Source of the DNA: Roseiarcus sp036489975
Lineage (GTDB): Bacteria > Pseudomonadota > Alphaproteobacteria > Rhizobiales > Beijerinckiaceae
Assembly: GCA_036489975.1 (NCBI GenBank)
Contig: DASXES010000135.1
Span: 62,001 to 126,000 of the forward strand
Length of the DNA stretch: 64,000 nucleotides
Direction: 5' to 3'
Shown here: positions 16,509 through 24,105 of the stretch, one piece after another
Layout of the letters: each line of letters begins with the position of its first letter
Position numbering within the stretch: the stretch's first letter is position 1
Position numbers and translations under genes: made by a program
Notes under the pieces: generated by a model
The model's database searches: none
The model's input: the letters and a program-made list of their open reading frames with translations, nothing else
What the model was told of the DNA's origin: nothing

Positions 16509-18173
16509 TCAGCCGGCCGAGAACCTGTCGAGGACGTTGCGAGTGATTTGCTGGGTGTAAAAATCATTCAGCTTAAGACCCATGATCCATTCGCAGCTCC
16601 CGGCGGTCACGACCTCGCCTCTGCCGCGCGTCATGTGGACAATCATTCCCGACCCGTAGCGCCGCTTGTCGAGGTTCTCGGGGCTCGCCGAGCCCAGCAT
16701 TGTCGAGGCGACACCCCGGAGATCCTTGTCCCCCAGGTAATAGCGGAAACCCTCGCCCGCGTGCTCCAGCTCGGCGTTCATCGCAGGCGCCATGCCGAGA
16801 ATCTCGACGCTGGCCGGCGCTCCGTCGCTTCCCGTCGGATAGGGCAAGCCCTGGCGGAACGTGTAGTCGAGCCCGTCGAGCTCATAGCCGAAGATCCCGG
16901 CCTCCGCGCCGAAAATGTCGCCGTAGTGCAGGTCGGTGTTGTCGAAGATCCAGTGGGCAGGCCGATAGACCGTGAAGCCGCGCTGGCCGCGCGGCGCGAA
17001 CCCTCCCCAGGAGGCGTAGATGCCGCCGAACCCATTGACGCCCACGGTCGTCGCGCCCGGCCAGTTCACCTTGGGGTCTTCCCACGACGACGTCAGCAAG
17101 CGGGCGTCTTTGGTGTCCCGTACAGGGTCCTCAGCGCTGGCGCGATGTTTGTAGCAGACTTGACGGCGCCCATCGCCTTCCAGACGGATCTGCCAAAGGA
17201 AGTTGCCGCCGAAGCGGGCGAGGCGTCCGCCCTGTTCGACATGCCGCTCGATCGTCGAGCGCATCTCGAAAGACCAATATTCGTCGTGCCCGACGATCAC
17301 CACGCAAGGGTATGCGGCGAGGATTTCCGGCCGGTAGTGCAAGTCCGTCTGCGTGATCATGTCGAAGGCGTAGCCCTCACGCTCCGCCCATTGCACGAAG
17401 TGCCTGTCGTATTGCGCCCAGCCGGACGCCGCATAGTAATAACCGAAGCCGTGCGTGTACGACCATTCCTTGATTGGATAACGCGGCGCCGCCAACGGTC
17501 CGGGCGGAGGCGAGATTGGAATCCGCGGCGCGCCCTCGGGCAGCCAGACCGTGCCGCGCGTCCAGGGGCGGTTCAAGCTCAAGGTCGGAGAGGCCTGGTC
17601 TCTGTTTGGACCGTCAATGCCGATGTAGTGGCTGGCGCCGCCCCAATCGTTGTACGAAGTCCACGTCGCCGTCGGCAGGATCATCAGAATCGGTCCTCGA
17701 CGCGTCGCTTCAGTCGGACGGACGACAAAGAAATGGTGCTGCACGAAGGCGCTGCCGTCGTGACGCTCGCAATTTGAAAGAACGCGATAAAAGCCTGAGG
17801 GGGTTCCCTGCGGAATGGTCCATTCGTGGACGACGGGCCAATTGCAACCGGCCTTATACGCGTCCTTGGGGGTGGGGGTGAATTGGCCGGCAAGGCCGTC
17901 GGCGCGATGGACGAGAATCGACCTCAACCCGTCGCGGTAGATTTGGATGGACCAGGTCTTGGCTGTCGTGCTGCCGTGAAGCCGCACCTTTTGCCCGGGG
18001 TCGTAGGAAATATCGTCGGTGTAAGTGTGGACCTCGGGCCATTGCGGATCGTCGCGCGGCGCATCGTACCAGATCTTGTTGCGCCAATTCTCATCGGCGT
18101 GCATCGGAACGATCGTCTGCGGCCCGACATTGAACGCTCCGAGGTCAGGCCGGCTGCCATCTGATTTGAGCAT
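16509..18173 (-). CDS. N,N-dimethylformamidase large-subunit-like protein
   Basis: The 554-residue product resembles the C-terminal part of the DMFase beta subunit (DmfA2), an amidohydrolase with a mononuclear iron held by tyrosines and glutamate. It contains YTHGFGYYYAASGWAQYDRHF, then IVGHDEYWSFEMR, RFGGNFLWQIR and, near the end, GSCEWIMGLKLNDFYTQ, all typical of this family. DmfA2 itself is longer (over 750 residues) and needs a small subunit, which is not encoded nearby, so the substrate is probably another amide or sugar derivative. No signal peptide is seen. It lies 42 bp downstream of the SMP-30 gene on the same strand, probably one transcript. Confidence 0.75.
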   Translation of the reverse strand: MLKSDGSRPDLGAFNVGPQTIVPMHADENWRNKIWYDAPRDDPQWPEVHTYTDDISYDPGQKVRLHGSTTAKTWSIQIYRDGLRSILVHRADGLAGQFTPTPKDAYKAGCNWPVVHEWTIPQGTPSGFYRVLSNCERHDGSAFVQHHFFVVRPTEATRRGPILMILPTATWTSYNDWGGASHYIGIDGPNRDQASPTLSLNRPWTRGTVWLPEGAPRIPISPPPGPLAAPRYPIKEWSYTHGFGYYYAASGWAQYDRHFVQWAEREGYAFDMITQTDLHYRPEILAAYPCVVIVGHDEYWSFEMRSTIERHVEQGGRLARFGGNFLWQIRLEGDGRRQVCYKHRASAEDPVRDTKDARLLTSSWEDPKVNWPGATTVGVNGFGGIYASWGGFAPRGQRGFTVYRPAHWIFDNTDLHYGDIFGAEAGIFGYELDGLDYTFRQGLPYPTGSDGAPASVEILGMAPAMNAELEHAGEGFRYYLGDKDLRGVASTMLGSASPENLDKRRYGSGMIVHMTRGRGEVVTAGSCEWIMGLKLNDFYTQQITRNVLDRFSAG

Positions 18174-18215
18174 CTTCTCCTCACTGCTCCGCCAAGTTCG
18201 AATCCATCTCGCGCG

Positions 18216-19086
18216 CTACAACGCGTATGACGCCCGTTGGCCCGAAAGGCCGAACGTGACCCACAGCGTGTCGCCTTGAAAGCAGAGGTTGGTTGGAACG
18301 CTTCGCGGGGGCGCAGCGATCATGTCGACAATGCGCCCGTCGAGATCGAGCACGGCGATACGGTCGCCGTCGCTCCCGGTGACGTAGAGACGATCCTTGT
18401 GGAAGGCCATGCCGTCCGGCCCGAATTGCTGGTCGAATTCTTGCCACGTCTCGGGCTCGCCGAGCCGGACGCCGCCCCAGGGAAAGCACAAGAGGCGATG
18501 TTCGACGGTGAGGCCGACGATCAGCGATCCGTCCGGATGAAAGGCAAGGCCGTTTGGAAAGCCAGTCATCCGCGCAAGTCGCGTCACTTGTCCGTCGGCG
18601 CGCGACAAGAGTAACTGGCCGCCGCGATACGGCGTGTGCGGCAGGCCGGCGCGCGCTCTTGCAATGTCCTCCCAGTTCTGCGTCCTCCCAGTTCTGCGGA
18701 TCGGTGAAGACGATGTCGCCAAGCGCTGTGAAGACGAGATCGTTCGGCCGAGAAGGCGCTTCGCCAGGCAGATTGACGGCGACGTTGCTGACCGCGCCTT
18801 CCTCCGTCACCCGCTGCAGGCGGCCCGAGATCTGCGGCTCGACGACCTCGGCGCCGCCGCCTCTTCGCGGCGAGAGCCCGCCATTATTGTCGACATAGAG
18901 AGCGCCGTCCGGACCTAACCGCATGCCGTTTGGCCAGCCTTTTAGCGTACAGATCTCTCGAACGGCGCCGTCGCGATAGATCCGAATCTTCTGGTCCAGT
19001 AAGTCGACGAATGCGATCGCTCCATCTGGCAAGGCGACGGGCCCCTCGGGAAACCCTAAGCCTTCGACGTGAATCACAGGCTTCAA
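18216..19086 (-). pseudogene. SMP-30/gluconolactonase-like protein, frameshifted by a 16-bp tandem duplication
   Basis: The first part (from the ATG at 19086, MKPVIHVEGLGFPEGPVALP) and the second part (ending GLSGQRASYAL at 18216) together make a normal SMP-30/gluconolactonase/LRE beta-propeller of about 285 residues. The motifs GFPEGP, WPNGM, SRPNDLVFT, GFPNGLAF and the final PTNLCFQG are present. The frame changes exactly where TCCTCCCAGTTCTGCG is repeated twice in tandem (18667-18698), so NWED appears twice; removing one copy restores the protein. Such enzymes hydrolyse sugar or other lactones. Read straight through, the shifted frame would run to 18181. It may be a recent inactivation, a sequencing error or a reversible switch. 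Confidence 0.8.
18667..18698 (+). repeat. Perfect 16-bp tandem duplication
   Basis: TCCTCCCAGTTCTGCG occurs at 18667-18682 and again immediately at 18683-18698 without a mismatch. It lies inside the SMP-30 gene and adds 16 bases, hence the frameshift. Confidence 0.95.
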
Positions 19087-19143
19087 TTTACCGAACCCTC
19101 GATCGAGGCGTCAGCGCGTGACAAGGACGTCCCTGTCTTCAGA

Positions 19144-19154
19144 ATATATTATAT
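19144..19154 (-). promoter_or_regulatory. AT dyad upstream of the SMP-30 gene
   Basis: ATATA-T-TATAT lies about 60 bp upstream of the SMP-30 start codon, in an otherwise GC-rich gap. On the minus strand the TATAAT-like core could serve as a -10 box; it could also be an operator related to the dyad at 14385. Confidence 0.3.
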
Positions 19155-19283
19155 AGCGCCGCGCCGCGACAGAGAATTTGCCCCCCGCGTCAGCTTTCCG
19201 GTCGTTCACATCGTCGGTGATATCTCGAGCAGGTCGGAAGACGACGTGCGGCCGAAGCCTTCATGGTCGAGCTCCGAGGACTG

Positions 19284-20660
19284 TCACGTGGCGATCGCGA
19301 CGGGCTCCTGCGCCAGCGCGTGCGCCATGAATTCGAGTCCACGCTCGATTTGGGAGCGGGTGACGGGTCCCCCCAGGCCGACGCGCACGGCTTCCGGCGG
19401 CGCGCCGCCGGCGGTGAAGGCGTCGCTCGCGACCACCCCGAGGCCGGTCGAGCGGGCGTGGCTCACGAAAGCCGACCGCGTCCAGCCGTTGCGCAGCGGC
19501 AGCCACAGGTTGAAGCTCAGCGGATCGGAAAGGTAGGAGCCCGGCTCGAGGATCGTCGCCGCAATGCGCTGGCGCGCCATCGTCTCGGCGCGGATGAAGC
19601 GCAGGATGGTGTCCGCGGCGCCGTCTTCGATCCAGCGCGTCGCAATCGCTGCGGCGACCGGGGACGCCATTACCGTCAGTGCGCGCATGGCGCTGTTGAA
19701 CGACCAGCCGGAGCGCGTGTCGGGCGCGACCACATAGGCGAGTCTTAGCCCCGCGCCGATGCACTTGGCGAGGCCGGCGATATGCCAGCAGATATCGGGG
19801 GCTATTGCAGCGAGCGGCGCTGGCCCATGGGTCGGGATGAAGCCATAGGCGTCGTCCTCTACGATTGGAACATTGTGCCGCCGCGCAATCTGGCAGATAG
19901 CGGCGCGCCGCCGCTCGGGGATCGTGATGGTGGTTGGGTTTTGCAATGTCGGATTGAGATAAATCGCCTTTGGCGCGTACAGGCGCACGCTCTCTTCCAA
20001 AGCCTCGGGGTTCACACTGTCGCGGTCCATTTCGACGCCGATCAGTTTGATCCCGAGCTGGGCGGCGATCGCCCGCACACCCGGATACGTCACGTTCTCG
20101 CAGAGGATCACTTCGCCAGCTTTGGCGAGCATGCTGAAGATGCCGACCATCGCGCCATGCGCGCCGGAAGCGACGAAGATGCGCTCCTGCGAGGGCACCA
20201 GCGCGCGCCGGCCGAGCCAGGCCGACGCCGCATCGCGATCGCGCGGCGACCCGCCGAAACCCTGGTAGCGCAAGAGCGATTCGAGATCGGCGCTGACCGC
20301 CGCCAATCCGTCGCGCATGCGCGCGATAACATCGGGGTCGTCCGGCTCCGGCGGCATGTTCATGGTGAAGTCCGCCCGCGACAGCCGGTGGCCGGGCTCG
20401 CCGCGCACGATCGCGTTGCGTCGAATGAAGGTGCCGCGCCCCACGATCGATTCGACCAGGCCTCGCTTGCCCGCCTCCACATAACCGCGCGCGACCGTGG
20501 TGAAGTCGAGCGAAAGCTTGCGGGCGAGTTCGCGCTGCGGCGGCAACCGGTCGCCAGGCGCAAGCCGTCCCTTCGCCACATCCTCGGCGATCGCATTGGC
20601 GACGGCCAGGTATCGAGGGCCCTCACGGCCTTGCAGAGCGGGCGTCCAAGCCTTCGACAT
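19284..20660 (-). CDS. MocR-type transcriptional regulator (GntR HTH + aminotransferase domain)
   Basis: A 458-residue protein from the ATG at 20660. Residues 12-80 form a GntR-type winged helix (RYLAVANAIAEDVAKGRLAPG, LPPQRELARKLSLDFTTVARGY). The rest is a class I aminotransferase fold with the PLP region HIAGLAKCIGAGLRLAY, where the lysine should bind PLP. MocR regulators respond to PLP or amino compounds. The gene is divergent from the Nit1C cluster, with about 250 bp between the start codons, which makes it the obvious candidate regulator of that cluster. Which promoter it acts on is inference. Confidence 0.9.
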   Translation of the reverse strand: MSKAWTPALQGREGPRYLAVANAIAEDVAKGRLAPGDRLPPQRELARKLSLDFTTVARGYVEAGKRGLVESIVGRGTFIRRNAIVRGEPGHRLSRADFTMNMPPEPDDPDVIARMRDGLAAVSADLESLLRYQGFGGSPRDRDAASAWLGRRALVPSQERIFVASGAHGAMVGIFSMLAKAGEVILCENVTYPGVRAIAAQLGIKLIGVEMDRDSVNPEALEESVRLYAPKAIYLNPTLQNPTTITIPERRRAAICQIARRHNVPIVEDDAYGFIPTHGPAPLAAIAPDICWHIAGLAKCIGAGLRLAYVVAPDTRSGWSFNSAMRALTVMASPVAAAIATRWIEDGAADTILRFIRAETMARQRIAATILEPGSYLSDPLSFNLWLPLRNGWTRSAFVSHARSTGLGVVASDAFTAGGAPPEAVRVGLGGPVTRSQIERGLEFMAHALAQEPVAIAT

Positions 20661-20778
20661 CGCAGCTCCAGGGTTCATCGCCGGCCGATTGACTGCATCG
20701 AGTCGCGCGCTCCTCGCTTCGACTTTAGGCGCCGCACAGCGCAAAAAAGGAGCCACGCTTCCCAGGACGTGACTCCAG

Positions 20779-20798
20779 ATCCGGTCAATTGACTGGAT
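20779..20798 (+). promoter_or_regulatory. Near-perfect 20-bp palindrome between MocR gene and Nit1C cluster
   Basis: ATCCGGTCAATTGACTGGAT is an inverted repeat with one mismatched pair. It lies midway in the divergent region, about 50 bp upstream of the sigma-54 promoter, a normal place for an activator or MocR site. It does not match the NtrC consensus. Confidence 0.4.
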
Positions 20799-20848
20799 TT
20801 GATGTCGTGGTCAAGCTGATTTGATGGCAAATTTGAATGGAGAAGAGA

Positions 20849-20864
20849 TGGCATGAGGCTTGCT
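20849..20864 (+). promoter_or_regulatory. Sigma-54 (RpoN) promoter of the Nit1C cluster
   Basis: TGGCATGAGGCTTGCT matches the -24/-12 consensus TGGCACG-N4-TTGCW with the required GG-N10-GC spacing. Transcription would start near 20875, about 40 bp before the first gene (20917). Sigma-54 control fits a cluster whose members are named for nitrogen starvation. No NtrC half-sites were recognised upstream. Confidence 0.7.
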
Positions 20865-20916
20865 ACGTATTCGGCGCTCCGGCGAGGGCCGGTCGAACTC
20901 GGAGAACTGAAGCGCC

Positions 20917-21399
20917 ATGCCAGCGGTCACCCATCCCGCCCACAAGAAGGGCGACACTTTTGTCGACTACGAGGAGAAGGTGTTCGAGGACGTGAAGGCG
21001 AACCCGGGCGAAAAGGCGCTCGTCACCTTCCACACTGTCGCCTTCGAAGGCTCGATCGGCCTCGTCAACCTGCTGCAAGCGACCCGCCTCCTGCGCAAGG
21101 GCTTCGAGACGTCGGTCCTGCTCTATGGGCCCGGCGTCACCCTGGGAGTGCAACGCGGCTTTCCCAAGATCGGCGACGAGGCCTTCCCCGGCGCTCAGAA
21201 CTTCAACAACCAGATCACCAAGTTCATCGGCGAGGGCGGCAAGACCTACGCCTGCCGCTTCGCGCTGCAAGCGCTCTACGGCCACGGCGAGCCCTCGCTG
21301 ATCGAAGGCATCAGGCCGATCAGCCCGCTCGATGTGCTCGACCTCATCCTGCTGCACCGGCGTGACAACGCCTTCATCCTCGACACTTGGACGCTGTGA
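20917..21399 (+). CDS. MSMEG_0572/Sll0783 family nitrogen starvation response protein
   Basis: First gene of the Nit1C cluster. The 160-residue protein has no signal peptide or membrane helix. It reads VDYEEKVFEDVKANPGEKAL, then TFHTVAFEGSIGLVNLLQAT and LLYGPGVTLGVQRGFP, a DsrE-like alpha/beta pattern that defines this uncharacterised family, always found beside Nit1 nitrilases. A Shine-Dalgarno GGAGAA lies about 10 bases before the ATG. Function is unknown; the cluster has been linked in the literature to cyanide use as a nitrogen source. The stop codon lies in a triplicated 14-bp unit. Confidence 0.85.
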   Translation: MPAVTHPAHKKGDTFVDYEEKVFEDVKANPGEKALVTFHTVAFEGSIGLVNLLQATRLLRKGFETSVLLYGPGVTLGVQRGFPKIGDEAFPGAQNFNNQITKFIGEGGKTYACRFALQALYGHGEPSLIEGIRPISPLDVLDLILLHRRDNAFILDTWTL

Positions 21400-21429
21400 C
21401 CTGGACTCTGTGACCTGGACGCTCTGATC
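21388..21429 (+). repeat. Three tandem 14-bp units across the end of the MSMEG_0572 gene
   Basis: TGGACGCTGTGACC, TGGACTCTGTGACC and TGGACGCTCTGATC follow each other without gap. The first contains the stop codon at 21397-21399. Copies two and three are in the spacer before the nitrilase gene. Confidence 0.8.
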
Positions 21430-21479
21430 TGCCTCAACAACCGGCGGGCATGAATCCCGCCGAGCCGAGGAGACCGCCA

Positions 21480-22541
21480 ATGTCGAAGCCGCGAACCGTG
21501 CGCGCCGCCGCCGCCCAGATCGCCCCCGACCTCAAATCAGGGGAAGCGACGCTCGCCCGCGTCATCGAGACGATCGGCGAAGCCGCCAAGAAAGGCGCGG
21601 AACTCATTGCGTTCCCGGAGACTTTCGTCCCCTGGTATCCATATTTTTCTTTCGTCACGCCGCCGGTGCAAAGCGGAGCGGAGCACATTCGCCTCTACGA
21701 GCACGCGGTCGTGGTGCCGAGTGCGCAGACGGACGCCGTGGCCGCTGCGGCCCGCAAACACGGCATGGTGGTGATTCTCGGCGTTAACGAGCGCGATCAC
21801 GGCTCGCTCTACAACGCGCAGCTGATCTTCGACGCCGACGGCGCGCTCAAGCTCAAGCGGCGCAAGATCACGCCGACTTTTCACGAGCGCATGATCTGGG
21901 GACAAGGCGACGGCTCCGGCCTGACGGTCGCTGAGACGGCGGTCGGCCGGGTCGGCGCCCTCGCCTGCTGGGAACACTATAATCCGCTCGCGCGCTACGC
22001 CTTGATGGCGCAGCACGAGGAAATCCACGTTTCCCAGTTTCCCGGTTCCCTCGTCGGGCCCATCTTCGCCGAGCAGATCGAGGTGACGATCCGCCACCAC
22101 GCGCTGGAAAGCGGCTGCTTCGTCGTCAACGCGACCGGTTGGCTGAGCGAAGAGCAGATCGCCTCGATCACGCCGAACGAAAGCTTGCAGAAGGGCCTGC
22201 GCGGCGGCTCGATGACGGCGATCATTTCGCCGGAGGGGCGCCATCTCGCGCCGCCCCTGACCGAAGGCGAGGGGATCCTCGTCGCCGACCTCGACATGAG
22301 CCTCATCGTCAAGCGCAAGCGCATGATGGACTCGGTCGGCCACTATGCGAGACCCGAACTCTTGAACGTCACCCTCGATGCACGGCCCAAAGCGCCGGTG
22401 AACTTCGAGCCGTCGGCGGCGATCCCCATGGAGACAAGGAGGCCTGGCGATGGAGACTCCCACGAGCTTGCCGACCGAACGCCTGATCAACGAACTGCAA
22501 ACCTTCGGCGTGCGGCTGGCGGATCCCAAGGCCGGGCTTGA
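21480..22541 (+). CDS. Nitrilase, Nit1 type (carbon-nitrogen hydrolase)
   Basis: The enzyme hydrolyses nitriles to carboxylate and ammonia. The catalytic triad is visible: Glu in AFPETFVPWYPYF (about residue 47), Lys in KLKRRKITPTFHER (about 130) and Cys in GALACWEHYNPLARY (about 165). The start is the ATG at 21480 (MSKPRTVRAAAAQ); an ATG at 21450 is less likely. Nit1 enzymes of this cluster are distinct from plant-type nitrilases. Normal homology ends near NFEPSAAIPM; the last 30 or so residues run in a second frame over the radical SAM gene, a 92-bp overlap, which suggests that the ancestral stop was lost. Confidence 0.9.
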   Translation: MSKPRTVRAAAAQIAPDLKSGEATLARVIETIGEAAKKGAELIAFPETFVPWYPYFSFVTPPVQSGAEHIRLYEHAVVVPSAQTDAVAAAARKHGMVVILGVNERDHGSLYNAQLIFDADGALKLKRRKITPTFHERMIWGQGDGSGLTVAETAVGRVGALACWEHYNPLARYALMAQHEEIHVSQFPGSLVGPIFAEQIEVTIRHHALESGCFVVNATGWLSEEQIASITPNESLQKGLRGGSMTAIISPEGRHLAPPLTEGEGILVADLDMSLIVKRKRMMDSVGHYARPELLNVTLDARPKAPVNFEPSAAIPMETRRPGDGDSHELADRTPDQRTANLRRAAGGSQGRA

Positions 22542-23568
22542 GAGCCGCCGCGGCGGCGCGGGGCCTTCCGACCACAAGGCGCTGACGATCGACGGTGTGA
22601 CGGTGATGGCGCCCGTCCACACCGCTCCCGCGTTCGAGAGCCCCTACGTTATCGACGCGCCGGACGCCGAAGGCAGAAGCCGCATCGCGCGCGACGGCGA
22701 GACGCTCGGCGAAGCGGCGTTCGTCGCGCGGCCGCGCTTTTATGACCTAGCGACCGCCGACGGCGTCCCCTATTCGAAGATCGCCGTGCTGCATGGGCGC
22801 GACGTGCTGGCGACCACCGTGCTGCAGAGCTGCATCCGCTATCAGAGCCGGGTGAAGACCTGCCAGTTCTGCGCCATTGGCCAGTCGCTCGCGGCCGGGC
22901 GCACGATCGAGCGCAAGAGTCCGGCTCAGCTCGCCGAAGTGGCGAAGGCTGCGGTCGAGCTCGACGGCGTCAGGCACATGGTGATGACGACTGGCACGCC
23001 GCGAGGCGCCGACCGGGGCGCGGCGATCCTTTGCGAAAGCGCGGCGGCGGTGAAGGCGGCGGTCGATCTGCCGATCCAGGCGCAATGCGAGCCGCCCGAC
23101 GACGACGCGTGGTTCGAGCGCCTTAGGACGGCCGGCGCCGACGCCCTCGGCATGCACCTCGAGGCCGTGACGCCCGAGGTCCGTCAGCGCATCATGCCCG
23201 GCAAGGCCGAGATATCCGTCGCACGGTATCTCGAGGCTTTCGCCGCGGCCGTCCCGGTCTTCGGCCGCGGGCAGGTCTCGACCTATATCCTCGCGGGCGT
23301 CGGTGATCCGCCGGAGGCGATCCTCGCAATGTGCGAAACGCTGGTCGGCCTCGGCGTCTATCCGTTCGTCGTGCCATTCGTTCCGATTTCCGGGACGCCG
23401 CTCGAAAGCCGGCCGCCGCCCGCGCCCGCGTTCATGCACGCGGTGCTCGCGCCGCTCGCGCGGATGCTGACGGCCAGCGGTCTGAGCGCGACGCGGATCA
23501 AGGCGGGGTGCGGCCGCTGCGGCGCGTGCTCCGCGCTCTCGACCTACGAGAGGCGGCTTGCGTCATGA
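22450..23568 (+). CDS. MSMEG_0568 family radical SAM protein
   Basis: A 372-residue radical SAM enzyme of the Nit1C cluster. The cluster motif is SCIRYQSRVKTCQFC (about residues 135-149): Cys-X9-Cys-X2-Cys rather than the usual CX3CX2C. A second cysteine group, GCGRCGACSAL, lies at the C-terminus and may hold another Fe-S centre. TIM-barrel features follow (MVMTTGTPRG, LGMHLEAVTPEVRQRI). A good ribosome site AAGGAGG precedes the ATG at 22450. The reaction is unknown. Confidence 0.88.
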   Translation: METPTSLPTERLINELQTFGVRLADPKAGLESRRGGAGPSDHKALTIDGVTVMAPVHTAPAFESPYVIDAPDAEGRSRIARDGETLGEAAFVARPRFYDLATADGVPYSKIAVLHGRDVLATTVLQSCIRYQSRVKTCQFCAIGQSLAAGRTIERKSPAQLAEVAKAAVELDGVRHMVMTTGTPRGADRGAAILCESAAAVKAAVDLPIQAQCEPPDDDAWFERLRTAGADALGMHLEAVTPEVRQRIMPGKAEISVARYLEAFAAAVPVFGRGQVSTYILAGVGDPPEAILAMCETLVGLGVYPFVVPFVPISGTPLESRPPPAPAFMHAVLAPLARMLTASGLSATRIKAGCGRCGACSALSTYERRLAS

Positions 23569-24104
23569 TCTTCGAACCGGTCACGCCGTTCAGCCCCTGC
23601 GAATTCCGCGTCAAGTTCGCCGCCTCCCGCTGGGAGCAGGAGGGCGCCTACGCGCTGCGCCGGGCGGTGTTCTGCGACGAGCAGCGATTGTTTGCGGACG
23701 ACGACCGCGACGGCGCCGACGATTACGCGATCACGATCGTCGCTCTGTCGATGATGGGCGTTGCGGCGGACAAGGTCGTCGGCACGGTGCGCATCCACGA
23801 GGAGGCGCCGGCTTCATGGTGGGGGTCGCGGCTTGCGGTGGAGCGCGATTGCCGCGGCGTCGGCGCAATCGGCGCGACCTTGATCCGCCTCGCCGTCTCT
23901 TCCGCCCGCGCCATGGGAGCGACGACCTTCCTCGCGCATGTGCAGGCGCAGAACGGGCCGCTCTTCCGTCAGATGCATTGGGAGACCCTGGCCGAGCTCG
24001 ACCTGCTCGGCGCCCCGCACTTCAAAATGCGCGCCGATCTCACGAAATATCCGCCGTGCCACGCGCCGGAGCTCGGATTCGTGGCGCTGAGAAAGGCCGC
24101 CTGA
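23565..24104 (+). CDS. MSMEG_0567/Sll0786 family GNAT N-acetyltransferase
   Basis: A 179-residue GNAT-fold protein whose ATG at 23565 overlaps the radical SAM stop by 4 bp. The acetyl-CoA region is GSRLAVERDCRGVGAIGATLIRLA (strand 4 and the following helix; the usual R/QxxGxG/A loop reads CRGVGAIG), and the protein ends with HWETLAELDLLGAPHFKM and PPCHAPELGFV. Homologues occur only in Nit1C clusters; the acceptor is unknown. Confidence 0.87.
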   Translation: MIFEPVTPFSPCEFRVKFAASRWEQEGAYALRRAVFCDEQRLFADDDRDGADDYAITIVALSMMGVAADKVVGTVRIHEEAPASWWGSRLAVERDCRGVGAIGATLIRLAVSSARAMGATTFLAHVQAQNGPLFRQMHWETLAELDLLGAPHFKMRADLTKYPPCHAPELGFVALRKAA

Positions 24105-24105
24105 G

